A DNA stretch of 64,000 nucleotides, taken from Candidatus Aminicenantota bacterium. Its GTDB lineage: Bacteria; Acidobacteriota; Aminicenantia; UBA2199. Within the stretch, counting starts at the first letter, position 1; every line of letters begins with the position of its first letter. Shown one piece after another: positions 50,049 to 59,718 of this stretch. Below the pieces are notes generated by a model. It was given only the letters and a program-made list of their open reading frames with translations. It was not told where the DNA came from and did not search any database. The stretch is taken from NCBI GenBank assembly GCA_026393835.1, contig JAPKZK010000150.1, positions 114,072 through 178,071 on the forward strand. Reading direction: 5' to 3'. The position numbers and the translations under genes were made by a program.

Positions 50049-51167
50049 TTACCGGTACCCGGGATAACCCGCCCGGACAAGAGTTTTAATGTCCTTGAAA
50101 GGATGGGGCGGGGTTAAATATCGGGCCAGGAACTCGTAGACTTTCAAACGCACTTTCTTGGCCAGTTGCGTGTCCATCCGGTCAAAACTGTGCCCACCGG
50201 GCGCATCCTTGTAGATTTCATATTCGAATTTCTTCCCGGCCGCCTTGAGCGACTTGATCAAATGCTCTACCTCCAATACATAGACGTCGTCATCATTGGT
50301 ATTGGTGTGGATCAACAACGGGGTCTGGAGTTTCTCCGCATTCCAGGCCGGGGACCGGCGGCGATATTCCTGCACATCCCCATTGGCCGTCTTGCCGATG
50401 TGGTAAGACGCCGAATAAAGCTCCCGGTACGACTGGGTGGAATACCCCATGCGCGCCACTAAATCACTGACCGGCACGCCGGCATAAGCGACCTTGTAAT
50501 CGTCGGGATAATTGAAAATGTTCATGAGCGTAATCATACCGCCGTGACTCCAACCCAGGATGCCCACCCGGTCCTTATCCAGGAACTCATAGTTTTCCAA
50601 CATGTAATTCCTGGCCGCATAGACGTCCTCATTTTCCAGGCCGCCGTAATCGATCTCCTCATACATATCCTTGCCATAACCGGTGCTTCCCCGGTACTCC
50701 GGCGCAATCACGACATATCCCTGCGCCGTTAACTCGCGGATAATGTGCACATTATAGGTGCTGAAATTGCTGTGAACACCGCCGTGGGGGAATACCAACA
50801 AGGGTGATTTTTTATTGTAATCGATGGTCCTGGGGATAAATACATACGAATAAAATTTAACCGGGTTCTTCGCGCCCATGGCGGTAGGATTGGGAACCTT
50901 TGCCGGCGGCGGCCCGACATGCCGTACTTTGTCTACATAAGCGATATCGCCTACTTTATGATACCACATCACATCATCGACGGCTTTTTCCAGGACATCC
51001 AGCCGGTGATTCAAATCTTCAAACTTCTTTTGCAGCGCCTGGACTTCTTTACTTTCGGCGTCCTTCTCTTCCGCCCCTAACGGCGCACTAAAACAACTCA
51101 AAATGCCAACCGCCAGGAGTAATGTGAATAGTCTAAATAAAAAATATCCCTGTTTTTGAAACGGCAT
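50049..51167 (-). CDS. Exported S9-type alpha/beta hydrolase (prolyl oligopeptidase-like)
   Basis: 372 residues from ATG 51167, which follows an AAAGGAGG site; the frame extends to 51203 without one. A signal peptide (FRLFTLLLAVGILSCFS) is followed by a coiled-coil segment, then the peptidase S9 catalytic domain: LLVFPHGGVHSNF (oxyanion region HGG), APEYRGSTGYGKDMYEEIDYGG (typical S9), the nucleophile in GILGWSHGGMITL, and NDDDVYVLE and GGHSFDR for the acid and histidine. No beta-propeller domain precedes it, so it is a stand-alone acylaminoacyl-peptidase-type or ester hydrolase in the periplasm. No neighbouring gene suggests its substrate. Confidence 0.85.
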   Translation of the reverse strand: MPFQKQGYFLFRLFTLLLAVGILSCFSAPLGAEEKDAESKEVQALQKKFEDLNHRLDVLEKAVDDVMWYHKVGDIAYVDKVRHVGPPPAKVPNPTAMGAKNPVKFYSYVFIPRTIDYNKKSPLLVFPHGGVHSNFSTYNVHIIRELTAQGYVVIAPEYRGSTGYGKDMYEEIDYGGLENEDVYAARNYMLENYEFLDKDRVGILGWSHGGMITLMNIFNYPDDYKVAYAGVPVSDLVARMGYSTQSYRELYSASYHIGKTANGDVQEYRRRSPAWNAEKLQTPLLIHTNTNDDDVYVLEVEHLIKSLKAAGKKFEYEIYKDAPGGHSFDRMDTQLAKKVRLKVYEFLARYLTPPHPFKDIKTLVRAGYPGYR

Positions 51168-51356
51168 TGAATACCTCCTTTGATTTTTCCGGGAATTAGT
51201 CACCAGGCTACCAATATACTCTTTTTTTGAACTAATTTCAATCCCCCCCCCATGCTGGGGGTCCCGATTGTAGGACCGTACCGGAAGATTCCTTCATAGA
51301 CACTTTCCGGCTCTAAAACATATAGAATCGGGCACAGTCAGTCAAATTTTCCACCG

Positions 51357-51385
51357 TTGACATTTACTCGATTATGTTCTAAACT
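51357..51385 (+). promoter_or_regulatory. Possible promoter of the hybrid sensor-kinase gene
   Basis: TTGACA (51357-51362), 17 bases, TAAACT (51380-51385). The same weak -10 occurs upstream of the HEPN gene (59685-59690). Confidence 0.5.
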
Positions 51386-51434
51386 TTAGAACCCTGGAAT
51401 GATAATTTAAAATCGACAGGCGTCCTTGAGTTAT

Positions 51435-54400
51435 ATGATGAAGCGGCTAAAAGTAATTTCAATTTTTTTTCTTATGCTCATGCCTGCATTATCCCGGTAC
51501 ACTATCCCCCAAACCGATAATATCCTGTTTCAACATATTACCATCGAAGAGGGACTTTCACAGGCCACGGTTAATTGTATCCTCCAGGACAGCAAAGGTT
51601 TTATGTGGTTCGCTACCCAGGATGGGTTGAACAAATATGACGGGTATACATTTACCGTATACAAGCATGACCCGGAAGACCCCAACACGATAAGCCAGAA
51701 TTACGTGACCGCACTTATCGAAGACCGGGACGGTTTCATCTGGATCGGGACGCGAGTGAATGGGGTCAGCCGTTTTGATCCTGCCGGCGGAACATTTAAG
51801 CACTATGTCAATGATCCCCGGGACCCCAACAGCTTGAGCAGCAATACGGTGAGGGATATTTGCGCGGCCCCGGGAGGCCAGTTGTGGATCGCCACCGAAG
51901 GCGGGGGATTGAACCGGCTTGATGCGAAAACCGGGATTTTTACCCGGTATCGCTGTGATCCACAAAACCCCGGCAGCTTGAGCAGCGATATCGTTCTTTG
52001 TATCCATAAAGATCACGGGGGAACGATCTGGGTAGGGACCCGCGCGGGATTAAACCGGTTCGATCCCCAAACGGGCCGGTTTACTCATTACTTAAACGAC
52101 CCACAAAATCCCGGGAGCTTGAGCGATAATGAAGTCGCCTCTATCTACCGGGACCGCCCCGGCGCCCTCTGGGTGGGAACGCGCCAGGGGGGCCTTAATC
52201 GATTGGATCCCCTAACGGGAACATTTAAACGCTTCATGTCGGTCCCCGGGAAACCCGGGAGTTTGAGCAGCAATTGGGCGACGAAAATCCTTGAGGGCGG
52301 CGCCGGCGTCCTATGGATCGGTACACACGGCGGCGGGGTCAACCGGTTTGACCCGGCGACAGAAACATTTATCCGCTACCGCTGCGATTCCAATAACCCC
52401 AGGGGACTGAATGACGACGATATCCGGTCCATTTATGAAGACCGCACGGGTATTCTATGGTTTGGAACATTTAGCGGGGGGATTAATAAATTCGACCCCA
52501 GGACGGCCGCCTTTGTCTATTACACCCACAACCCCAGGGCCCCCTACAGCCTGTGCGCCGGGAGCATATCATCGATATGTGAAGACCGCTCCGGTGTTTT
52601 ATGGGTGGGAACCGTCAATGGATTGAACCGTTACGACGCGATTTTGGACGGGTTTAAGGTTTATAAACATGATCGCGCCGACCGACGCAGCCTGAGCAAT
52701 AACGAAGTCTGGGCCCTTTATGAAGATAGCGGCGGCGTGCTGTGGGTGGGCACCCGGAACGGTCTGAACCGTTTTGACCGTGAAACAGGAACCTTTTACA
52801 GCTATTCCCATGACCCCCGGGACCCCAACAGCTTAAATGATAATGATATTGCGGCTATCTGCGAAAGTGGTCCCGGCCGCTTATGGATCGGCGCCGAGCA
52901 GGCCGGCCTAAATGAATTCGATCGCAGCGCCGGGATTTTTAAGCACTATGAGCATAATCCCCTGGACCCCAACAGTTTAAGCAGTAATTTTATTCTTTCG
53001 TTGTGCAAAGACCGCCGCGGAAACCTGTGGATCGGTACGTTGGAGGGTCTCAACAGGTTTGAACTGCAAACTGGGAAAATTTACCGCTATTTAATGGCAC
53101 CGGGAAAACCCGGGGGCTTGAGCCTCAATACCATCGGACCCATCTATGAGGACCGCACCGGGCGCCTCTGGATCGGTACATCGGGGGGGGGCCTTAATTT
53201 ATTTGTACCGTCGCAGGATAACTTTCGCCATTATCACCGGGGACAGGGACTTCTCAACGAAGTAATTAACGGGATGCTGGAAGACGACAAAGGGTATTTA
53301 TGGATCAGCACCAACCAGGGAATTTTTAAATTCGATCCGGCCGGCGAAACTTTCACCCAGTTTGATGCTTCCGACGGGCTCCAGGGTAATGAATTTAACA
53401 CCGGGGCGTATTTTAAAGGCCACGGCGGACGGTTCTATTTCGGCGGGGTCAACGGGTTGACGGCCTTTTTTCCCCATGAGATAACCAGGAACCCCCATGC
53501 CCCGCCTGTGGCGATTACTTCATTTCAAAAATTCAATAAAATAGTGGACCCGGGTAAACCGGTATCCGGGGTATCGGAATTGGAACTTACTTACCAGGAT
53601 TATTTTTTTACCTTCGAGTTTGCCGCACTGGATTTTGCCGCCCCGGAGAAAAATCGATATGCCTATATAATGGAGGGATTTGACAGCCGTTGGCTGCTCA
53701 CGGATTCTAAAAAGCGGTTCGCCACTTATACCAACATTGACCCCGGGGAATATGTTTTCCGGGTAAAAGCCTCCAATAACCACGGCGTCTGGAATGAGAA
53801 AGGAGTTACGGTAACGATAAAAATAAAACCGCCTTTCTGGCAGACCTACTGGTTCAAGATTTTAGCGGTAATGCTGATCCTGGGCCTGATCTCCCTATTT
53901 TACGGGGCGCGGGTCCGTAAAATCCAGGCCCAGAAAACAAAATTGGAAGAACTGGTGGATAAACGGACCCGGGACCTGCAATTGAAAAAAGAAGAACTGG
54001 AAAAAATAAACAATATCGTTAAAGCCATCAATGCGGAAGTACATTTAGCCGATTTCCTGGAATCTCTTTTACGGGAAACTTTCGGGTTTAAAGGGGGCGA
54101 ACGGGCCTGCGCCCTGGTTTATGACGAACAGTCCGGGATGTATAATTGTGAAGCATGGGTGGGACAGGAGCAGGCGCCGGGGAAAAACGAAAATCTTGCG
54201 TGGTCCCGGGAAGAAGTGGAAATAAAATATATCCAACAGGCCAGGGAAATTATCGAGGATGTGTTTTTAACGGAACGAAAGGAAACAAAAGGGAAAAAAA
54301 GCGCGGCGCTGGTCATCAAGGTCCAGGTAAAAGGGAAACCGGCCGGCTATGTGATCTTCGATAACCTGCAGACGAAGGATGTGCTGGAAGATAAGAATAT

Positions 54401-56096
54401 CGAACTGTTGGGGGACCTGAAAGATCATGTGATATCGGCTTTTGCCCGGGATAAGCTGTTGATGGAATTAAAACACGCCAATGAGCGGGCGGAAAAAGAA
54501 CGGCTGGCGGCGGAGAAGGCCAACCGGTCCAGGGGCGATTTCCTGGCCCGCATGAGCCACGAGATTCGTACGCCCATGAATGCAATCATCGGATTTATCG
54601 AAATGCTGCTGGATACCGACCTGAGCGAAGAGCAGAAGGATCATATGCGCACCATTAACAAAAGCGGCGAGTCCCTGCTTTTGCTGATCAATGATATCCT
54701 GGATTTTTCCAGGGTGGAATCGGGTCAATTAACGTTGGAATCCATCGACTTTGACCCGGAAGTGATGGCTTTCGACGTGTGCGAACTAATGAGACCCAGG
54801 GCCGGCGACAAACCCGTGGAAATTTTATGCCGGATTGGGGACAAAGTGCCTTCCAATGTTAAAGGCGATCCGGCCAGGTACCGCCAGGTGCTGCTCAACC
54901 TGGTGGGAAATGCGGTAAAATTTACCCACAAGGGCGAGGTCGAACTGCAAATCACCGTGGACAGCGAAACCAGGAGCCATGTGGTCCTGCACGCCGCGGT
55001 AAAAGATTCGGGCATCGGGATTAGCAAAGACATGCAGGAAGAAGTTTTCGAGGTCTTCCGGCAGGGGGACCGTTTCACCACCCGCAAGTACGGCGGTTCC
55101 GGGCTGGGGCTCCCTATTTGCAAGCAAATCGCTAAACTGATGGACGGCGATGTCTCCCTGGAAAGCGAGCCGGGTAAAGGCAGCACGTTTCACTTTACGG
55201 CGCTGCTGAAAAAATCGGCGAAAAAACCGGTCAAGCAAGTAGTCCCGGAATCCCTGGCCGGTAAAAAGGCCCTGGTGGTGGACGACAATAAAAACAACCT
55301 GGAAATCCTGGCCCACCTGCTGACGGCCGCCGGCATGGAGGTGGTGACGCTTTCCAAAGGATCGGACGTACTTCCCATGCTGCAAATCGGTAATAAAACC
55401 CGTTCGCCTTTCGATGTCTGCATCCTGGATATACAGATGCCGGATATCAGCGGGTACGAGGTGGCAATGGAAATCCGCAAACCCGACTCCCCCAACCCTG
55501 TCCTACCACTGCTGGCTTTTACTTCTTCCTATTCCCGGCGAGAAAAAGCATTCAAAGAGGCCGGTTTCGACGGGTTTCTTCCGAAACCGGTCCAGCGGGT
55601 CCGGTTGATCGAAGTGCTGGAACGATTGCTGGCAAAAGGGAAAGCTAAAAAAGGAAAACGGGAAAATAAGGAAATCATTACCCGCTACTCGATTATCGAT
55701 GCAGCCAAACAGTCCACCCGCATTTTATTGGCGGAAGATAACCCGATTAACCAGAAACTGGCCAACTTTATGCTCACCAAAGCGGGGTACCATGTGGAAA
55801 TTGTCAACAACGGGAGGGAAGCGGTGGATACGTTTACCGCCAACCCGGACCGCTACGACATGATCTTCATGGATGTCCAGATGCCGGAAATGAACGGTTT
55901 CGACGCTTGCCGGGAGATACGGGCGCGGGATTTCAACGCTATTCCCATTATCGCCATGACGGCCTCGGCCATGAAAGGGGACCGGGAAAAATGCCTGGAA
56001 GCCGGGATGAATGATTATATTTCAAAACCGATTAAACGGGAAATCGTATTTGAAATGGTTAAAAAATGGGCGTTTGTTAGAAAGGGTATTAAGTAA
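51435..56096 (+). CDS. Hybrid two-component sensor kinase with Reg_prop propeller and two receivers
   Basis: About 1554 residues (ATG 51435 or 51438; the frame's first codon at 51426 is TTG). A signal peptide is followed by some 13-14 Reg_prop repeats (about 30-680) of the form DRDGFIWIGTRVNGVSRFDP, making two stacked propellers, then a Y_Y_Y domain (735-800) and one membrane helix (about 805-825). A cytoplasmic GAF-like region follows, then HisKA with SHEIRTPMN (H1042), HATPase (LLNLVGNAVKFTHKG, GLGLPICKQI), and receivers ALVVDDNKNN/CILDIQMPD (about 1280-1390) and LLAEDNPIN/IFMDVQMPE (about 1430-1550). Such propeller sensors often bind oligosaccharides or peptides outside the cell. There is no DNA-binding output domain, so the signal must pass to a separate regulator that is not next door. 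Confidence 0.92.
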   Translation: MMKRLKVISIFFLMLMPALSRYTIPQTDNILFQHITIEEGLSQATVNCILQDSKGFMWFATQDGLNKYDGYTFTVYKHDPEDPNTISQNYVTALIEDRDGFIWIGTRVNGVSRFDPAGGTFKHYVNDPRDPNSLSSNTVRDICAAPGGQLWIATEGGGLNRLDAKTGIFTRYRCDPQNPGSLSSDIVLCIHKDHGGTIWVGTRAGLNRFDPQTGRFTHYLNDPQNPGSLSDNEVASIYRDRPGALWVGTRQGGLNRLDPLTGTFKRFMSVPGKPGSLSSNWATKILEGGAGVLWIGTHGGGVNRFDPATETFIRYRCDSNNPRGLNDDDIRSIYEDRTGILWFGTFSGGINKFDPRTAAFVYYTHNPRAPYSLCAGSISSICEDRSGVLWVGTVNGLNRYDAILDGFKVYKHDRADRRSLSNNEVWALYEDSGGVLWVGTRNGLNRFDRETGTFYSYSHDPRDPNSLNDNDIAAICESGPGRLWIGAEQAGLNEFDRSAGIFKHYEHNPLDPNSLSSNFILSLCKDRRGNLWIGTLEGLNRFELQTGKIYRYLMAPGKPGGLSLNTIGPIYEDRTGRLWIGTSGGGLNLFVPSQDNFRHYHRGQGLLNEVINGMLEDDKGYLWISTNQGIFKFDPAGETFTQFDASDGLQGNEFNTGAYFKGHGGRFYFGGVNGLTAFFPHEITRNPHAPPVAITSFQKFNKIVDPGKPVSGVSELELTYQDYFFTFEFAALDFAAPEKNRYAYIMEGFDSRWLLTDSKKRFATYTNIDPGEYVFRVKASNNHGVWNEKGVTVTIKIKPPFWQTYWFKILAVMLILGLISLFYGARVRKIQAQKTKLEELVDKRTRDLQLKKEELEKINNIVKAINAEVHLADFLESLLRETFGFKGGERACALVYDEQSGMYNCEAWVGQEQAPGKNENLAWSREEVEIKYIQQAREIIEDVFLTERKETKGKKSAALVIKVQVKGKPAGYVIFDNLQTKDVLEDKNIELLGDLKDHVISAFARDKLLMELKHANERAEKERLAAEKANRSRGDFLARMSHEIRTPMNAIIGFIEMLLDTDLSEEQKDHMRTINKSGESLLLLINDILDFSRVESGQLTLESIDFDPEVMAFDVCELMRPRAGDKPVEILCRIGDKVPSNVKGDPARYRQVLLNLVGNAVKFTHKGEVELQITVDSETRSHVVLHAAVKDSGIGISKDMQEEVFEVFRQGDRFTTRKYGGSGLGLPICKQIAKLMDGDVSLESEPGKGSTFHFTALLKKSAKKPVKQVVPESLAGKKALVVDDNKNNLEILAHLLTAAGMEVVTLSKGSDVLPMLQIGNKTRSPFDVCILDIQMPDISGYEVAMEIRKPDSPNPVLPLLAFTSSYSRREKAFKEAGFDGFLPKPVQRVRLIEVLERLLAKGKAKKGKRENKEIITRYSIIDAAKQSTRILLAEDNPINQKLANFMLTKAGYHVEIVNNGREAVDTFTANPDRYDMIFMDVQMPEMNGFDACREIRARDFNAIPIIAMTASAMKGDREKCLEAGMNDYISKPIKREIVFEMVKKWAFVRKGIK

Positions 56097-56127
56097 TTAA
56101 CGGGACTATTTTGTATGGAGGTAATAT

Positions 56128-56670
56128 ATGAAATTCATGGAACTGGCGGTTAAGAGAGAGAGCACGCGGAAATATTCAGCGAAACCTGTACCCCGGGAAG
56201 TTATCGATCGCTGCCTGGAGGCGGCGCGTATGGCGCCTTCGGCCTGTAATTCGCAGCCCTGGTCTTTTATGGTGGTAGATAACGAGGAAAAAAAGAACGA
56301 GATCGTGGATAAAGCCATGGACGGTATTTATGCGACGAATAAATTTGTAAGAACGGCGCCGGTGGTGATTGCGGTTATCACTGAGCATTCTAAATACATC
56401 GCCCGGATGGGGGAGTTGTTCCGGCATTTGAAATATAATCTTATCGATATTGGCATTGCCTGCGACCATTTGACGCTGCAAGCGGCGGAGTTGGGGGTAG
56501 GGACTTGCTGGCTGGGGTGGTTTAATGAAAAGGAGTTGAAAAAGATATTGGACCTGCCTAAATCCACCAAGATCGACGTCTTGCTCAGTATGGGATACCC
56601 TGAAAATGAAGCGCTGCCGCCCCGTCTGAAAAAGCGTAAGCCCCTCGATGAAATCAGGCGCTATTTTTAG
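56128..56670 (+). CDS. Nitroreductase-family flavoprotein
   Basis: 180 residues with GGAGG seven bases before ATG. FMELAVKRESTRKYSAKPV with the RSxRxY-like phosphate-binding arm, LEAARMAPSACNSQPWSF with the FMN contact and substrate region, and GVGTCWLGWFN near the C-terminus are the three family landmarks. It is an FMN-dependent NAD(P)H oxidoreductase acting on nitro, quinone or similar compounds. The length is typical. It follows the hybrid kinase gene by 31 bases and might be cotranscribed; no functional link is evident. Confidence 0.85.
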   Translation: MKFMELAVKRESTRKYSAKPVPREVIDRCLEAARMAPSACNSQPWSFMVVDNEEKKNEIVDKAMDGIYATNKFVRTAPVVIAVITEHSKYIARMGELFRHLKYNLIDIGIACDHLTLQAAELGVGTCWLGWFNEKELKKILDLPKSTKIDVLLSMGYPENEALPPRLKKRKPLDEIRRYF

Positions 56671-56681
56671 CGTCTTTTTTG

Positions 56682-56892
56682 AGCCGCGAAGAACGCGAAG
56701 ACACGCGAAGAGAATAATAAAAAAAACCTTTAAACAAAAGCTTTGGGAAGTCCAGGCCCGCAGTACGGCGCGCGGGCTCCCTCAAGTGGCCTCATTTTCT
56801 CACCTTCTCACCCTCTTAACTTCTCACCTTCTTTTTCCCCCTGGTCGCCGGAGGTATTTTTTTCTTCGCGGTCCTTCGCGTTCTTCGCGGCT
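56682..56892. repeat. Inverted pair of GCGAAG-type repeats filling the gap between convergent genes
   Basis: Copy at 56682-56712 (AGCCGCGAAGAACGCGAAG) and its reverse complement at 56861-56892. The latter overlaps the end of the helicase gene. The 150 bases between hold a CTGGTCGCCGGAGG segment similar to the hairpin repeat's tail. Confidence 0.75.
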
Positions 56893-58516
56893 ATTTTCGC
56901 AGTAGTTCTTTTAATCGGCCCAGGAGGGATTTCTTCTTTTCAGTGGGTTGTTTTACTTCCGGGGCGGCTGGGGCTTTGGGAGGGGGCGTGGTGCGCGGCG
57001 CCTGCGTTTCGGCCGGTGCTTTAAAATTGTCGCCGTATTTTCTCCGGTAATAATCCAACCGGCTTTCCCGGGTCGGTTTTCCTTTCCGGTCGCGCCGGTC
57101 TTCCTGTTTGCCGGCGGGCCTGGGCCGGGAATCCTTCCGGGCCGGGTAATCTTTGCGGCCGGTTCCCCTCGTATCCCTGGTATCCTTCGTATCCCTGGTA
57201 TCCCTGGCGTCGGCATTGCGGGGCGGTTGCGGTTTCGCTTGCGGCATGGGTTCATCCTTACGCCGGCGTTCACGGTCGGGCCTCCTGGCGTGGGCGGTTT
57301 TTTGCCGGCGTTTCCCGTCCACTTCTCCGGCGCGGCCCGGCACCTTATCCTTGACATTAAAAACCATGCCCTGGCTTTTGCTCTTTTCAAAAAATTCATC
57401 CTGGGCGACGGCTACCGGGATTTTCATGCCGATAAAGGTTTCGATGGCATCCAGGTTGTACACATAGTCTTCGCATGCCAGGGATACCGCTTTGCCCGTT
57501 TTCCCGGCGCGCGCGGTGCGGCCGATGCGGTGGACATAATTCTCGGGGTCCCCCGGCAGGTCGTAGTTGATAATCAGCTCCAGGCCTTCGATATGCAGGC
57601 CCCGGGCCGCCACATCCGTGGCCACCAGGAACGGAAGTTTCCCGGATTTGAAGTCATCGATCACTTTGAGCCGTTTGTTCTGGGGCAGGTCGCCGCTGAT
57701 ATGGAGGCATATGTAGCCGTTGTATTCCAGGTGCCTGGCCACCTGGTGGGCGGCCCTTTTGGTATTGGTGAAAATAAGTGCGTTTTTAGGGGCTTCTCTT
57801 TTTAAAACTCCCAACATTAAATTCAATTTCTCCCTGAAGGCCACATGGTAGAGCACCTGGGTGATAGTATCCACCGTCACCCGTTCAGGCGTGATCTCGA
57901 CTTTGGCGGGGCTATTCATGAATTCCCTGGCAAGACGGCGGGTATTAACGTCCAGGGTGGCGCTGTAAAGCATGGTCTGCCGCTGCGACGGCGAGGCGGC
58001 ATTGCGCATCATGCGCGTGATGTCCGGCGCAAAACCCATATCGAACAACCGGTCCGCTTCGTCGATTACCACATACCCCATCTGCTTGAAATCCAGCTTT
58101 CGCTGGTAATGAAAATCCAATAACCGGCCCGGGGTGCCGATAATAATATCGACATTTTTCCTCAGCAGTTCTTCCTGGTCGTGATAACCGATGCCCCCGT
58201 AAAAACTGCCGATGGTAAAGGGCAGGAACCGGCCCAGTAGTTTGGCGTCCTTTTCGATCTGCACTGCCAACTCACGGGTGGGCGTTATAATCAATGCTTT
58301 TTTATTTCTCGTGTTGTTTTTATCGAGAAAATGGTGAAATATCGTAATCAAGAACGCCGCGGTTTTCCCTGTCCCCGTCTGCGACTGAACCGTCGCATCT
58401 CTTCCTTTCAAGGTATACGCCAGGGTTTCTTCCTGCACCGGCATTAACGTTGTAAATCCCGCTTCCTCAATCCCCTTCAAAATGTTTTTATCTAACTTTA
58501 ATTCTGTAAATTTCAT
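56891..58516 (-). CDS. DEAD-box RNA helicase (RhlE-like) with a basic low-complexity tail
   Basis: 541 residues. Motifs in order: Q-motif FTTLMPVQEETL, Walker A SQTGTGKTAAF, Ia TPTRELAVQ, DEAD in VIDEADRLFD, SAT, then in the second RecA domain IFTNTKRAAHQVA, VATDVAARGLHI and HRIGRTARAGKTG. The last 140 residues are an Arg/Lys/Asp-rich tail with a decaying RDTRDT-type repeat (a short tandem repeat in the DNA near 57165-57215). Such tails bind RNA and help with ribosome assembly or cold growth, as for RhlE. The enzyme is cytoplasmic. It is transcribed away from the MBL-fold gene in the same direction. An open antisense frame of 285 codons is a shadow. Confidence 0.93.
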   Translation of the reverse strand: MKFTELKLDKNILKGIEEAGFTTLMPVQEETLAYTLKGRDATVQSQTGTGKTAAFLITIFHHFLDKNNTRNKKALIITPTRELAVQIEKDAKLLGRFLPFTIGSFYGGIGYHDQEELLRKNVDIIIGTPGRLLDFHYQRKLDFKQMGYVVIDEADRLFDMGFAPDITRMMRNAASPSQRQTMLYSATLDVNTRRLAREFMNSPAKVEITPERVTVDTITQVLYHVAFREKLNLMLGVLKREAPKNALIFTNTKRAAHQVARHLEYNGYICLHISGDLPQNKRLKVIDDFKSGKLPFLVATDVAARGLHIEGLELIINYDLPGDPENYVHRIGRTARAGKTGKAVSLACEDYVYNLDAIETFIGMKIPVAVAQDEFFEKSKSQGMVFNVKDKVPGRAGEVDGKRRQKTAHARRPDRERRRKDEPMPQAKPQPPRNADARDTRDTKDTRDTRGTGRKDYPARKDSRPRPAGKQEDRRDRKGKPTRESRLDYYRRKYGDNFKAPAETQAPRTTPPPKAPAAPEVKQPTEKKKSLLGRLKELLRK

Positions 58517-58582
58517 CCCTCTTTATCCTTATACTCATTATTCATTATTCATCATTCATCATTCTATTTTTTCATTCATCTC

Positions 58583-59380
58583 TCACAAAAGATAAATTAT
58601 ATTGGTATCGTGAAACTCAAGGTTGCCATACCGGGAAATGTCGTTTTTAAGGCATTTTTCTACCGGCAGTGCACCTTTTGAGTTCAGTACCTGTTCCAGG
58701 TAATACACCCGGTCATCCACCAGGTCCCGGATTATATTTTTATTGTCGATCGATCCACCGTGGGGAAGTATAATCGCCTCAGGCCCCAGTTCTTTAATCA
58801 GCTCCAGGCTCTTGATGTGTTCCTCGAAACTGCCGCCGTCGGCGATGTACGGGAGCGTGTTCTTCCTATCCACGCCCATCATAAGCAAATCCCCCACCTG
58901 GATGGTTTTACCGTTTATCCCGGTAATGATACTGCACCGGCTGTGTCCCGGTGCATAATGGAATTTCAATGTAAAATCGCCGAATGAAAGCGAATCGCCG
59001 CCGCGGATTAAATGCGTGGGCCGGAGATACGTGTACCCCGGCTCCCATACCCGGCAATTGTCGTAATTGTATTCGTATTGCTCATGGACATAGATTCGAC
59101 ATTGGGACAATACCGCGCACCCACCGGCATGGTCGGGGTGATAGTGCGAAAGCACGATTACTTCCGGCGTGATCCCCTGGGTTTGCAGGTCTGATTTCAC
59201 CTGTTCCGCGTATTCGGGATAAGACGGGTCGATAATTAATGCCCGCTTATCCTGGTTGTCCCGGCGACTCACCAGCGCGGTTATAGTGTTCGAGTGCGCC
59301 TCGCTGTAATCGGCAAAGGTATACAGGTAAAAACCGTCCGCCGCGGTTGTCTTTTTCATTGTTGCATCTTTTTTGCTCAT
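58583..59380 (-). CDS. Metallo-beta-lactamase-fold hydrolase
   Basis: 265 residues. LSHYHPDHAGGC is the HxHxDH metal motif, FHYAPGHSRCSIITG supplies the next histidine, IQVGDLLMMG the bridging aspartate, and ILPHGGS the last histidine. This is the dinuclear-zinc pattern of glyoxalase II/RNase Z-like hydrolases. The substrate is not clear and no extra domain is present. It may start at MSKKDAT (59380) or the next Met. It follows no obvious operon. Confidence 0.85.
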   Translation of the reverse strand: MSKKDATMKKTTAADGFYLYTFADYSEAHSNTITALVSRRDNQDKRALIIDPSYPEYAEQVKSDLQTQGITPEVIVLSHYHPDHAGGCAVLSQCRIYVHEQYEYNYDNCRVWEPGYTYLRPTHLIRGGDSLSFGDFTLKFHYAPGHSRCSIITGINGKTIQVGDLLMMGVDRKNTLPYIADGGSFEEHIKSLELIKELGPEAIILPHGGSIDNKNIIRDLVDDRVYYLEQVLNSKGALPVEKCLKNDISRYGNLEFHDTNIIYLL

Positions 59381-59718
59381 TCACGTCACTTTTTTAAAGA
59401 ATCTTTAATTGTACCAGATTAATTAAGTTTAGTCCAATTTTAAGATGGCCTTCGGCGACCAAAAACCGTCCATCCGTGATGGTTTTATAAAAAGGTTTCT
59501 TGATTTCCAAAAATTTTTATCCAGGTTTTTCCCTATCCCCCTTCACGTTTCTTCGCGGTTTAAGCAAGTGATTAGGTGATTAGGGGACAGTCAAATTTTC
59601 CCCGATAACCCCTTGATGAAGCTCGACGATTTCTCATATTGTATTTTCTTACTTTTTACAATTGAAATAATTCACAAAATAGTCTAAACTATGCAGTGCA
59701 ATATTTTAGAGGACAGCC
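59381..59718. other. Intergenic region
   Basis: 338 bases with no gene. A GGCCTTCGGCGACC segment (about 59450) resembles the tail of the dispersed hairpin repeat, and CTTCACGTTTCTTCGCGG (about 59541) resembles the GCGAAG-type repeat. The promoter of the HEPN gene is at its right end. Confidence 0.5.
59662..59690 (+). promoter_or_regulatory. Possible promoter of the HEPN-MNT pair
   Basis: TTGAAA (59662-59667), 17 bases, TAAACT (59685-59690), then GAGGACAGCC before ATG 59719. Confidence 0.5.

Noticed and set aside
56948..57805. 285-codon plus-strand frame
   Set aside because: Antisense to the DEAD-box helicase, including its low-complexity tail; no family features.
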